From contig CAWAPS010000010.1 of assembly GCA_963783945.1 (NCBI GenBank), positions 9,212-73,211 of the forward strand: a stretch of DNA of 64,000 bases, in the 5' to 3' direction. The notes below the pieces were generated by a model, which ran no database searches, was not told the DNA's origin, and saw nothing but the letters and a program-made list of their open reading frames with translations. Below, piece by piece: positions 43,787-52,302 of this stretch. This DNA comes from CAWAPS01 sp963783945. Its GTDB lineage: Bacteria > Actinomycetota > Acidimicrobiia > Acidimicrobiales > Palsa-688. The position numbers and the translations under genes were made by a program. Within the stretch, counting starts at the first letter, position 1. Every line of letters begins with the position of its first letter.

Positions 43787-44602
43787 TTACTTGTTGCAGT
43801 ATCCGGCGTCGACGGGGAGAGTCACGCCGGTTATGTATCGCGCTCGGTCCGAACACAGGAATAGAACAGCGTCGGAGACGTCGCTCGGCTCGATGAGAGT
43901 GACCGGCAAAGCGTTCCCAAGTATTGCGGCCGCGTTGGGGTTCTCCAGCATGAACTTGTCGAAGAACTCGTTCACGACCATCGGACTGGCCACCCCACAG
44001 GGATGGACCGTGTTACAGCGAATGTTTTCGGGCGCCAACGAGTTGGCATAAGCGCGCATCAAACCGACCACGCCATGCTTCGCAGCGGTGTAGCCCAAAA
44101 TCCCCGGACCGGCGTATTCGCGGTCAGGAGCTCGGCCCGTCAGCCCTGCGCTGGAACTGGTGATGACGATCGCCCCGCCTTGATGCTGATCGATCAGCCT
44201 GGGGATAGCGGCTTCGCAGGTGTGGTACACCCCCCGGAGAAGGACGTCGACAGTGTCGTAAAAGGCTTCGTGGCCCCCTTGAGCCATGATGCCGGCGTTC
44301 GCTATCACGAAGTCGAGACGTCCAAGCTGCGCAATCCCCTCGGTCACCACCGATTTCACGGCGTCGAAGTCGCGGACATCAGCATGCTGAGCCACAATCC
44401 GCCTACCTGTCTTCTCCACGAGGCGTACGGTCTCTTCCAGGTCGTCGGGCGTAGCCATCCGGTATATGACCGAGTCGATCTGATCGCACAGATCCAAGGT
44501 GATGATGTCGGCGCCCTCCTCAGCCATCATCACGGCGTGGGAGCGACCCTGTCCGCGCGCCCCTCCAGTGATGAAAGCGACCTTGCCATCAAGTTGGCCC
44601 AT
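43787..44602 (-). CDS. Mycofactocin-coupled SDR family oxidoreductase, 271 aa
   Basis: SDR with the long insertion and signatures of the mycofactocin-associated subfamily: KVAFITGGARGQGRSHAVMM, MATPDDLEETVRLVEKTGRR, ADVRDFDAVKSVVTEG, then YTAAKHGVVGLMRAYANSLA with the catalytic Tyr and Lys. These enzymes hold NAD tightly and hand electrons to the peptide-derived cofactor mycofactocin, so the genome should also encode mycofactocin biosynthesis. The ATG start (44602) follows GGAGAGG. It is divergent from the double-CMD gene. It probably oxidises an alcohol in the pathway. Confidence 0.88.
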   Translation of the reverse strand: MGQLDGKVAFITGGARGQGRSHAVMMAEEGADIITLDLCDQIDSVIYRMATPDDLEETVRLVEKTGRRIVAQHADVRDFDAVKSVVTEGIAQLGRLDFVIANAGIMAQGGHEAFYDTVDVLLRGVYHTCEAAIPRLIDQHQGGAIVITSSSAGLTGRAPDREYAGPGILGYTAAKHGVVGLMRAYANSLAPENIRCNTVHPCGVASPMVVNEFFDKFMLENPNAAAILGNALPVTLIEPSDVSDAVLFLCSDRARYITGVTLPVDAGYCNK

Positions 44603-44639
44603 GTGCCTCTCCTTTGCTTCCCGGCAACGTCCTCCAGGC

Positions 44640-44852
44640 TAATTCAGGCCCAGAGGTGACACGCAAGGAGCAATCTCGAGCGTACTGTTCTAAGGGTTGG
44701 GCGCGGCTTGCACGTCTGAGATCATGCTTGCCTACAATCGATCGGTAAGAGCCGTCGTTCACGGGCACTGATCGGGCTGGTGGCGCAGAACGCCAGCACT
44801 TGATGGACCAGACCCAGACGACAATATTGACCCGGTAGGGAGGGACGTTGCG
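44640..44852. promoter_or_regulatory. Divergent promoter region
   Basis: It contains TTGCAC (44708-44713) and TACAAT (44733-44738) pointing toward the CMD gene with a 19-base spacer, slightly long. GGGAGGGA precedes the ATG pair at 44853. The opposite promoter for the SDR was not resolved. Confidence 0.35.
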
Positions 44853-45749
44853 ATGATGACACAAGCGGAGCGCGAGGCCGCGTACGAGCGTGTTCGCCGT
44901 GAGCTCGGAGTGGACAGGATCGGGACGGGATCCGATGCGCGGCCGTTGCCGCCGCGCGTGGGGCGTGAGCCACGGCGGGGTTCGGCGTTGCCGGTCGAGT
45001 CGGGGCTTTACGCCGCGGTCAGGTTGTACGAGTACGGCGAGATATGGGGCCGTCCGGGTCTGGACCTGAGAACACGCTGTTTCATCAGCATCGCCGCGGT
45101 GGCCGCGATGGGCCACGAGGACCAGTTGTACCGCCAGATCAATAGTGCCTTGAACATAGGGGTCACGCCTGACGAGGTCCACGAGGCGTTGATCCAGGTC
45201 AGCTGCTATGGCGGGGTGTCGGCCTGGGAGCAGGCGGTGGGCGTCGCCGATGAGGTGTTCGTCGTCCGTGGGATCCTCGCGTCCGGTGATGGGGTGATCG
45301 TGGAGCTGAAGGCCCCGATGGATCATGAGGACCGCAAGGCGGCGGCTGAGCGGGTTATGGCGGCACTGGGCGCGGCGCGCCTGGGCTTGTCGGACGACGC
45401 ACCGATTCTCGAGACATTGAAGGGTTCGGTTGGGATGGGTGGGCTGGACAGATCGGCCATCGGCCAAGAGCTCGCGTGGATCGGGGGCCACTACGGCTAT
45501 GGAGAGGTGTGGGGGCGGCCCGGATTGGAGCTACGGATTCGAAGTTTCCTCACCGTCGCGATTCTCCAGGTGATGCACGAGAACGATCAGTTGCACTTCC
45601 ACATCAACAACGCCTTGAACCTCGGGATCACCCCCGAGGAGCTGCAGGAGGCGCTCGTGCAGGCAGGCGTGTATGGCGGAATCTCCGGCTGGAACAACGC
45701 CTCGAACGTCGCTCGGGACGTGTTCAAACAGCGCGGCATCCCAAACTGA
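44853..45749 (+). CDS. Tandem-domain carboxymuconolactone decarboxylase-like protein, 298 aa
   Basis: Two CMD-like halves. First half: YEYGEIWGRPGLDLRTRCFI, VAAMGHEDQLYRQINSALNI, GVTPDEVHEALIQVSCYGGV. Second half: HYGYGEVWGRPGLELRIRSF, QVMHENDQLHFHINNALNLG, ITPEELQEALVQAGVYGGIS. The halves are clearly homologous, so the gene arose by duplication and fusion. The second half has the MHENDQLHFH histidines, the first MGHEDQLYR, so metal or acid-base roles may differ. It could decarboxylate or hydrate an unsaturated acid. The start is an ATG pair after GGGAGGG. It shares its first helix with the 53-aa ORF at 34501. Confidence 0.85.
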   Translation: MMTQAEREAAYERVRRELGVDRIGTGSDARPLPPRVGREPRRGSALPVESGLYAAVRLYEYGEIWGRPGLDLRTRCFISIAAVAAMGHEDQLYRQINSALNIGVTPDEVHEALIQVSCYGGVSAWEQAVGVADEVFVVRGILASGDGVIVELKAPMDHEDRKAAAERVMAALGAARLGLSDDAPILETLKGSVGMGGLDRSAIGQELAWIGGHYGYGEVWGRPGLELRIRSFLTVAILQVMHENDQLHFHINNALNLGITPEELQEALVQAGVYGGISGWNNASNVARDVFKQRGIPN

Positions 45750-45956
45750 TGGTCGTCCTCGACGGCAACGTCGTCGGATGAACAACCGAGGATCGCCTTG
45801 ACTGGTAACGACACGAGGTAGGCAAGGGAGTCGGTCCAGTCGAGGCTGCACAGTTAGACACCCCCTGGTCAGCCTCGGATCGCGAAGTTACTATGTAACG
45901 ACAGAAATCTCAGTCCTGCATGTCGGCCCAAAGATCACGGCTAAAAGGGGGGTCAT
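45750..45956. other. Intergenic stretch
   Basis: No gene recognised. Confidence 0.3.
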
Positions 45957-46350
45957 TTGAGGGAGGGTGATGTGTCCGCGTGCTCTTATGTGATCGAGCC
46001 GCCGGATTTGTGGATATCTGCTGGACTCCCGGGAGGCCCGCGGCGCGACGAAACGGGAGAGACGCCGTGTTGGCTCGTGGGGGACTACCGCTGCGTGATG
46101 CCGGCCTGGCAGCTGCTTGCGGTTCTCGGCGAACCCGGGCCGGGTGGGCTCGAGCCGGTGCGATTCTCGGAACTGCCGGACGAGGTCTTCGAGCCGCAAG
46201 GACGTCTTGCCGCCCAGGAGCGAGCCGGCGTGGTCGCGGAGGGCCATCCGAGGTGGCACGTGTCGAGGGCTTTATGGCCTTCCCGATGGCGTCCCCGTCG
46301 ACTTCGATCCGTCCCTTTACCCGTTGCCGCATGCTATTCCGGCCTGACCG
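45957..46350 (+). pseudogene. Decayed amidohydrolase fragment
   Basis: The frame reads YVIEPPDLWISAGLPGG, WLVGDYRC, then VRFSELPDEVFEPQGRLAAQ and ERAGVVAE, matching the N-terminal part of PF04909 proteins such as the one at 54328 (EPPDLWTTRI; YDPAVRAAELDREGMEAE). The metal motif SADSH has become SACSY. The frame then shifts and ends before the next amidohydrolase. Probably a partial duplicate. Confidence 0.6.
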
Positions 46351-46362
46351 AAAGCGAGATAA

Positions 46363-47599
46363 GTGGTGTACCGGCTCATATCCGCGGACTCACATATCAA
46401 CGAGCATCCCGATCTGTGGCACACGCGACTGCCGGAGAAATTGAGGAGCCGTGGGCCTCGCACCGTCGATACGTCAAACGGGGGGGAGGGCTTCACTCTG
46501 GAGGGACAGGACCCCGACCCGCTGAAAAGCGGTCTCGCCCTCGGTCCCACCGCGCTCGGTGCACCGGTCCACAAAGCGCTATGACCGAGCTCAGTTCCGT
46601 CGCCGGTTCGATGAGTACAACTTCGGATTCGGCTCGAGGGGTGTCCGCTACAACGAGATCCTCCCTGGGTCTTTTGACCCGAAGGCTCGTCTGCAGGAGC
46701 AGAACGAGGATGGTGTTGACGGGGAGGTGCTCTATGGCAATCCGTTGATCTGGGCGGCGATCAAGGAGCTTGAGGATAACGAGCTGAAGCTCGCGTGCTT
46801 CCGCGCCTATAACGACTGGATCGCCGAGTTCAACAGCTACGCGCCGACACGGCTCTTCGGCGTCGGCGTCGTACCGTCGACTGGAATCGAGGACGCCGTC
46901 GTCGAAGCCAAGCGGTGCATCGAGGTCCTAGGGTTGAAGAGCCTCACGATGGAGAGCTACCCGAACGGATCGGGGGACGAGCCGAGTCGAGAGGACGACT
47001 GGCTGTGGGCTTACATGGAGGAGGCCAGCGTGCCTATCGGCGTACACATCGGCTTTTCGTTCAAGCCGCTAAAGCAGATCCAGAACCTTGGCAAAAAGGA
47101 CACGATGAGCCGAGGAGCAGCGGCGTGGTCGGAGGAACGGCTAGGTCCAGTCGACGAGACGCCCACCGAGAGGGGTAGCTTCTCGGGCATTCTCCGTCGT
47201 CTGATCCTGACTGGGGTGTTCGAGCGTTTCCCGCGCCTGAAGTTCGTCGGTGGGGAAGTTAACTGCGGTTGGATCCCCAACTACTTCGCGGAGTTTGACC
47301 GCGGATTCCGTTACGGTCTGTACCCGCACGCGGATCTGAGCTTGTTACCGAGCGAGTATTTCCGTCGGAACGTTTTCGTCACCTTCCTCCCGGACTATTT
47401 CGGCGTTCGGCGGCGGCACCAGATGCTGGACAACATCATGTGGTCCAGCGACTTCCCGCACTCCGTTAGCAACTGGCCGATCGACGGCGAGATCGCGCGT
47501 GACCAGATCGAGAAGAACGACGTATCCGCCGACGAAGCGGACAGTTTGCTGTGGCGGAACTGCGCTGACCTCTACGCCATGGCCTACGGGGCCGTCTGA
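46363..47599 (+). CDS. Amidohydrolase (PF04909), about 410 aa with one frameshift near 46570
   Basis: From GTG 46363 the first frame gives ISADSHINEHPDLWHTRLPE (metal motif Asp-x-His) to ALGAPVHKAL and stops. The next frame carries the rest: RYDRAQFRRRFDEYN, SFDPKARLQEQNEDGVDGEV, GVHIGFSFKP with the mid His, and SSDFPHSVSNW with the catalytic Asp. One extra base near 46571 separates the halves; everything else looks like a good gene. The second part alone could start at GTG 46559 but would lack the first metal ligands. It is followed after 30 bases by BKACE 2. Confidence 0.8.
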
Positions 47600-47629
47600 C
47601 CCATCGGAACCACGAGAAGAGGAGTCGAC

Positions 47630-48511
47630 GTGGCCAAGCAAAAGGTGATCGTCACAGTCCATATCAACGGGCCAACGAGGGCCAGTAGTCCTCACGTTGC
47701 CTATAGCCCACAGGAGATCGCACAACAGGCCGTCGAATGCTGGCGTCAGGGCGCATCCGTCGTCCACTATCACGCCATCGATCCCGAGACCGGTGCACAG
47801 TCGTCACATGTTGCCCTGTACGCGGAGACGGTCAAGCTGATCAGGAAGGAATGCGATCTGATCACGTTCCCGACGCTGGGTGCGCACATCGTGCAGTCCG
47901 AAGGCCGAGTTGCCCATATCGTGGAGATGGCGAAGGATCCCGAGACGAAGCCCGATTGCATTCCTATCGACATGCTCACGACCAACATCGACTCCTACGA
48001 TCCGGATAAGAAATATTTCGCCACGCTCGACCGGGTGTACTCGAACACGACGGGAGCGCTAATCGAGATCTCCGAGCGGGTGGGCGCGGTGGGTGTCAAG
48101 CCGGTTCCGATGATATGGAACGTCGCTGGGGTCCGGCTCACCCAGGCGTTCCTCGAGATGGGTGTGGTCGCGGAGCCGCTCTTTTGCGAGGTGTCGGTGT
48201 TCGGCGAACCGCATCTCGGTTTTGGGCATCCGGCCACGATCAAGGGTATGGATGCCGTGGTGGACTTCTTCCCGCCTGGGGCCGACTGGCGCTGGACCGT
48301 GAGCGTGATCGGCGCCAATGCCTTCGCGGTGCTGGCCGCCGCGATCGAGCGCGGCGGGGACGTCGCGATCGGTCTCCACGACTACGCCTACCCTGAATTG
48401 GGTTTCCCGACCAATGCCGATTTGGTAGCCCGTGTCGCCGATATGGCCAAGAGCATGGGACGAGAGGTCGCGACGGCCGTCGAGGCACGCCAGATTCTGG
48501 AGATGATGTGA
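47630..48511 (+). CDS. BKACE/DUF849-like enzyme 2, 293 aa
   Basis: DUF849 barrel with zinc-binding ASVVHYHAIDPETG. The C-terminal motif reads GGDVAIGLHDYAY: the canonical Arg is Ala and the zinc-ligand Glu position is His, Asp retained. STGG equivalent: FPTLGAH; KPE equivalent: KPVPMIW. A His could still bind zinc, so metal coordination may be rearranged. The GTG start follows GAGGAGT. The SDR begins within the last codons (GTGA overlap). Relation to BKACE 1 is obvious throughout, including the CWRQGASVVHYHA and NADLVARVADMAKSMGREVA blocks. Confidence 0.82.
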   Translation: MAKQKVIVTVHINGPTRASSPHVAYSPQEIAQQAVECWRQGASVVHYHAIDPETGAQSSHVALYAETVKLIRKECDLITFPTLGAHIVQSEGRVAHIVEMAKDPETKPDCIPIDMLTTNIDSYDPDKKYFATLDRVYSNTTGALIEISERVGAVGVKPVPMIWNVAGVRLTQAFLEMGVVAEPLFCEVSVFGEPHLGFGHPATIKGMDAVVDFFPPGADWRWTVSVIGANAFAVLAAAIERGGDVAIGLHDYAYPELGFPTNADLVARVADMAKSMGREVATAVEARQILEMM

Positions 48512-49251
48512 CGGGCATGCTCGACGGCAAGACCGTCGTCATCACCGGTGCAGGTTCGGGTATCGCCAAGGCGTCGACGAAGGTGTGCGTGCGGGAGGGT
48601 GCCACCGTGGTCGCGGTCGACATCAGCGGCGCCGAGAAGGATACGGCCGCCGAAGTCGGACACAACGTCCTTCCCGTGCACTGCGACGTCTCCAACGATG
48701 ATGAAGTGGCGGCACTGTTTGAAACTGTCCGGAACAAGTTAGGGCGGGTAGACGCCGTGTTCAACGTGGCCGGCACGCACGGTGTGCGTCCACCCGAGGT
48801 CCTCACGGTCAACGAGTTCGAGAAGATGACGGCGGTCAACCTGCGCGGTGTCCTGCTCATGACGCAGTTCGCGGTTCCGATTATGGTGGCCAACGGTGGT
48901 GGCTCGTTCGTGAACGTGTCGTCCATCTCCTCGGTCAACGTCCAGAACTACACGTCGTTCATGTACGCGGCGGCGAAGGCAGGGATGAACGCCCTGACCA
49001 AGGCGGTCGCCGTCGAGTATGGCCGGCAGGGCATCCGCGCTAACGTCATCGCGCCGGGGTTCACGTTCACCGAGTACATGGGCGAGGAAACACCACTGCT
49101 GCGAGAGATGGGCGAGAAGGCGGCGCTCGGGCGGGCCGGGACGCCGCTGGAGCTGGCCGAAGTGGCAGCGTTTCTCGCCTCGGATCGGGCGTCCTTCGTC
49201 ACCGGCGTGATCCTTCCGGTCGACGGTGGCTGGTCGGCGCGGCTCGCCTGA
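48508..49251 (+). CDS. Short-chain dehydrogenase/reductase, 247 aa
   Basis: TGAGSGIAKA cofactor motif (residues about 13-22), NVAGTHG in place of NNAG, catalytic Tyr-x-x-x-Lys in FMYAAAKAGM, and the C-terminal TGVILPVDGGW. It oxidises or reduces a hydroxyl or keto group with NAD(P). The GTG start overlaps the BKACE 2 stop (GTGA); an ATG two codons further (MLDGK) is also possible. It is followed after two bases by the alpha/beta hydrolase, so amidohydrolase, BKACE 2, SDR and hydrolase form one operon. Confidence 0.9.
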   Translation: MTGMLDGKTVVITGAGSGIAKASTKVCVREGATVVAVDISGAEKDTAAEVGHNVLPVHCDVSNDDEVAALFETVRNKLGRVDAVFNVAGTHGVRPPEVLTVNEFEKMTAVNLRGVLLMTQFAVPIMVANGGGSFVNVSSISSVNVQNYTSFMYAAAKAGMNALTKAVAVEYGRQGIRANVIAPGFTFTEYMGEETPLLREMGEKAALGRAGTPLELAEVAAFLASDRASFVTGVILPVDGGWSARLA

Positions 49252-49253
49252 GG

Positions 49254-50270
49254 ATGCGATCCTACGACGTTCGGGTCGACGTCACGGGTGAAGTCGACCT
49301 GGAGGGAGCGTTGGAGACGGCGGCTACGGTGTGGCTGCCCAACCGGATCGACGAGCCGTTGACCTTGATGATCGGTTATCCCGGTGGCGGATACAGCCGC
49401 GGCTATTACGACATCCGTATGCTCCCGGGCTACAGCCAGGCCGAATACCACACCGATCAAGGATTTGCGTTCATAGGTTGTGATCATCTCGGTGTCGGCG
49501 ACAGCAGCCCGTGCGATCCATTCATCCTGAGCTACGAGCGCCTCGCTGCCGCCAACCATGCCACAGCGTCCGCGGTGGTCGATCGCTTGCGTACCGGCAG
49601 CCTGGCAGAAGGCGTCCCACCGGTCGAGCTACAGAACGTGATTGGGATGGGCCAATCGATGGGCGGCTGCCTGCTGACAGTGCAGCAGGCGCGCCACCGC
49701 ACCTTCGACGCGGTAGCGATTCTCGGCTGGAGCGGAATTCACTCGAACTTCCCGAACCCCGATGGCAGCCGGATCATCTACCCGGCCCCGTTGCGCGGCG
49801 CCGATCTTCGAACGCTCGCCGACCAGGCTCTTGGCGCGGTGGCTCAAAACGAAACGCTCATCCGCTTCGCATTCCACGCATCTGACGAGGAGCCCGAACT
49901 GGTCGAGGCCGACTTCGACCCGGCTATCCCGCCGTGGCGCACGAACCTGATCCCGCCGTGTGCCGCCACGATGATGGCCAAAGGCGCCGTGGCCAAGGAG
50001 GCGGAAGCCATCGAGGTGCCCGTGCTGATCGGGTGCGGCGAGATCGACGTGGTGCCCGACCCTTGGATCGAGCCCTCCGCCTACCGCGGGTCACGTGACG
50101 TTGCGGTTTTCGTCGTGGAGAGGATGTGCCACATGCACAACTTCGCTCAGAATCGAGAGCTCTTGTGGGACCGTATCGCCAACTTCGCTCGATCAGTGAC
50201 CAAGGTGTCCCCGGCGGAAATCGATGAGAATCGATCCGACGTTCCAGCCAAGCTTCCCATGAAACGGTGA
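49254..50270 (+). CDS. Alpha/beta-hydrolase fold protein, 338 aa
   Basis: The nucleophile elbow GMGQSMGGC (Ser at about residue 137) lies after a strand and before a helix. The oxyanion region is MIGYPGGGYSRGYY, and an acid and His are plausible in GCGEIDVVPDP and ERMCHMHNF. It resembles esterase/lipase-like proteins that cleave esters or thioesters and is not a close match to a named enzyme. ATG start two bases after the SDR stop. Last gene of the 46363-50270 operon. Confidence 0.8.
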   Translation: MRSYDVRVDVTGEVDLEGALETAATVWLPNRIDEPLTLMIGYPGGGYSRGYYDIRMLPGYSQAEYHTDQGFAFIGCDHLGVGDSSPCDPFILSYERLAAANHATASAVVDRLRTGSLAEGVPPVELQNVIGMGQSMGGCLLTVQQARHRTFDAVAILGWSGIHSNFPNPDGSRIIYPAPLRGADLRTLADQALGAVAQNETLIRFAFHASDEEPELVEADFDPAIPPWRTNLIPPCAATMMAKGAVAKEAEAIEVPVLIGCGEIDVVPDPWIEPSAYRGSRDVAVFVVERMCHMHNFAQNRELLWDRIANFARSVTKVSPAEIDENRSDVPAKLPMKR

Positions 50271-50498
50271 CCGATCTCTGATGGGGTCGTCGCCTCACCT
50301 GACTGCAAGACCGAGTTCCCCGAGAACACACCAATTGTGGGTTGAATAGGGGCGCTGGGAATCTGGACCCGCAGCCTATCTGAGGGGTTAGTATTTAGTA
50401 TTCAATCGCTATGCTTTGTGACGGGGGGCGATCGTCCCAGTCGGCACCGGCTGTAGGGGTGGCTGGGGCGACCATTACGACCAGGAAAGGAAGTCGAC
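50271..50498. promoter_or_regulatory. Promoter region of cupin-SDR-BKACE operon
   Basis: It contains an AT-rich element with a direct repeat TAGTATT-TAGTATT (50389-50402), followed by a run of weakly conserved bases to the ribosome binding site AGGAAAGG. A TATGCT at 50410-50415 may be a -10 box. The repeat could bind a regulator. Confidence 0.4.
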
Positions 50499-51347
50499 AT
50501 GCAAGTGATCGTCTTTGATGATCCCGTGTCCGATCCGGTGGCACCTGGTGTCACCCGTTCCCGCTTGGAGCCCGGGGGTAAAGAGGGTCCCGGTGGCATT
50601 GTGCGAGATTCGGATCAGCCTGGAGGGGCTACTTGGAGCCAGATGTGGTCCCTCGGGCGGCCCGAGGACGACTGGCGCATGCAGATCCCTGACATCCGGA
50701 TGGCACCGAATCAGATCTGGCCCATGCACTGGCACGATTGCTGGACCGTAGTAGTCGTCCTCGACGGCACCCTGTTGATGGGGGACTGGTGGATGGAGCG
50801 GGGTGATGTCCTGGTTGCCGCGCCGAGCGTCGAGTACGGGATGCTTCTCAACGGCCCGCGGGGTTGTGAGCTACTGGAAATCTTCGCCCGGGACATTCTC
50901 TCGCCAGGTGGGTACGGTGAGGAGCTCCGCGACCATCCCACCCTGGTCTACTTGAAGGGGTTGGAGACGACGGACTTCTTCTCCCGGCCCCCTGCGCTGG
51001 AAGAGAATGGGTGCAGGCAGGTCGTGCCTGTTGACGGCACGACCGGCCTGGCAAAGGGCCGTCTCGATGGCAACGCTTACTGGGATCTCGGCGATCCAAC
51101 CGATTCCGATAGAGGGATTGTCTTCGACCGCAGGCTGCCGCCGGGCGCGACGTTGCCGCCGGTGTCGGTCGGTGATTGGCGGGCCGCGCTTGTTCTGGAC
51201 GGGTCGATGACGGTCGGCGAAACAGCATTCTCGAACAACGATGTCCTACTCGTCGAACCCGACGCCAAGCTGCCGGCCATCACGGCCGGTGACAGTGGCG
51301 TTCATCTTTTGGAGCTGGCTCGCACCGCCGCGGCGGGGACGGCCTGA
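50499..51347 (+). CDS. Two-domain cupin protein, 282 aa
   Basis: Two cupin barrels. The first has the metal motif MHWHDCWTVVVVLDGTLLMG (residues about 75-95); the second has KGRLDGNAYWDLGDP, then ALVLDGSMTVGE and NDVLLVEPDAKLPAI. The second lacks a clear HxH, so only the first barrel is likely to bind metal. Bicupins include ring-cleaving dioxygenases and isomerases, and also pure sensors. The ATG start follows AGGAAAGG. The following SDR gene is 80 bases downstream in the same direction. Confidence 0.78.
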   Translation: MQVIVFDDPVSDPVAPGVTRSRLEPGGKEGPGGIVRDSDQPGGATWSQMWSLGRPEDDWRMQIPDIRMAPNQIWPMHWHDCWTVVVVLDGTLLMGDWWMERGDVLVAAPSVEYGMLLNGPRGCELLEIFARDILSPGGYGEELRDHPTLVYLKGLETTDFFSRPPALEENGCRQVVPVDGTTGLAKGRLDGNAYWDLGDPTDSDRGIVFDRRLPPGATLPPVSVGDWRAALVLDGSMTVGETAFSNNDVLLVEPDAKLPAITAGDSGVHLLELARTAAAGTA

Positions 51348-51427
51348 GTGCCGGACTTCTCGAGAGAAGGACGCGCGCTGCAGCCGACGGCTGAGCGCGG
51401 ACCTTAGGACCGGGTCGAAAGAGCGAG

Positions 51428-52216
51428 GTGTCGGAGATGGAGTTGGACGGTAAGGCAGTGGTCGTTACTGGCGCCGCCGGCAATATCGGGTCGGTATGTG
51501 CCCGGCAGATGGCCATGGAGGGGGCTGCCGTTGTCTTAGCTGATCTTCCCGGTACCGACGTTTCGGGCATAGCGAATCAGATCACCGAGACGGGCGGCCG
51601 GGCACTGGGCCACGAAGTCGATCTCAGCGACGAGCAGTCCGTGGTCGAGATGATTCGCGCTTGTGCGGACGAGTTCGGCCGGCTCGACGCGCTTATCAAT
51701 GTGGCGGCAGCGCCTAGAGGCATGGATATCGATGCAGACCTGGAGACCATGGAGGCGGACTTCTGGGATCGCGTCATGGCGGTCAACGTCCGGGGTGCCA
51801 TGTTTGCGTGTAAGCACGCGCTTCCGGCGATGTTGTCGCAGGGTGGAGGCTCGATCGTGAACTTCACGTCTACCGCGGCGTTGGCCGGCGATCGCGGGCT
51901 GATCGCCTATTCCACGTCGAAAGCTGCGCTGCTCGGTCTCACTCGCTCAATCGCCACCATTTACGGCAGGCGGGGTATCCGATGCAACGCGCTGGCTCCG
52001 AGCGGGGTGTGGCCTGACGCGGCGAAGGCGCGGATGGACAGGGAGTTCTTGGAACCGAAGGAGCAGACATTCCTCACGCCTCGTCTAGGTGTTCCAGAGG
52101 ACGTGGCCCACATGGTGATCTATTTGGCGTCGGACAAGTCGACCTTCATCACCGGTCAGACGCTTTTCGTTGACGGTGGCAGCCTGGCGCACCAAGCATG
52201 GGTCCGTTTCGACTGA
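51428..52216 (+). CDS. Short-chain dehydrogenase/reductase, 262 aa
   Basis: Cofactor motif TGAAGNIGSV (residues about 15-24), NVAAAPRG, active-site Tyr-x-x-x-Lys in IAYSTSKAALLG, and SGVWPDAAKA before the C-terminal TGQTLFVDGGS. GTG 51428 with a GAGGT leader, or the ATG three codons later. It lies between the bicupin and BKACE 3 and ends 87 bases before the latter. It probably oxidises a hydroxy acid in the same route. Confidence 0.88.
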   Translation: MSEMELDGKAVVVTGAAGNIGSVCARQMAMEGAAVVLADLPGTDVSGIANQITETGGRALGHEVDLSDEQSVVEMIRACADEFGRLDALINVAAAPRGMDIDADLETMEADFWDRVMAVNVRGAMFACKHALPAMLSQGGGSIVNFTSTAALAGDRGLIAYSTSKAALLGLTRSIATIYGRRGIRCNALAPSGVWPDAAKARMDREFLEPKEQTFLTPRLGVPEDVAHMVIYLASDKSTFITGQTLFVDGGSLAHQAWVRFD

Positions 52217-52302
52217 TCGCTTGTCGCATCGCGATCGCGCAGATGATCCGACAGATGCGATGTTCCCCAGGGCGGATCGCGGTGTTTCGAAAAGGAGAAA
52301 CG

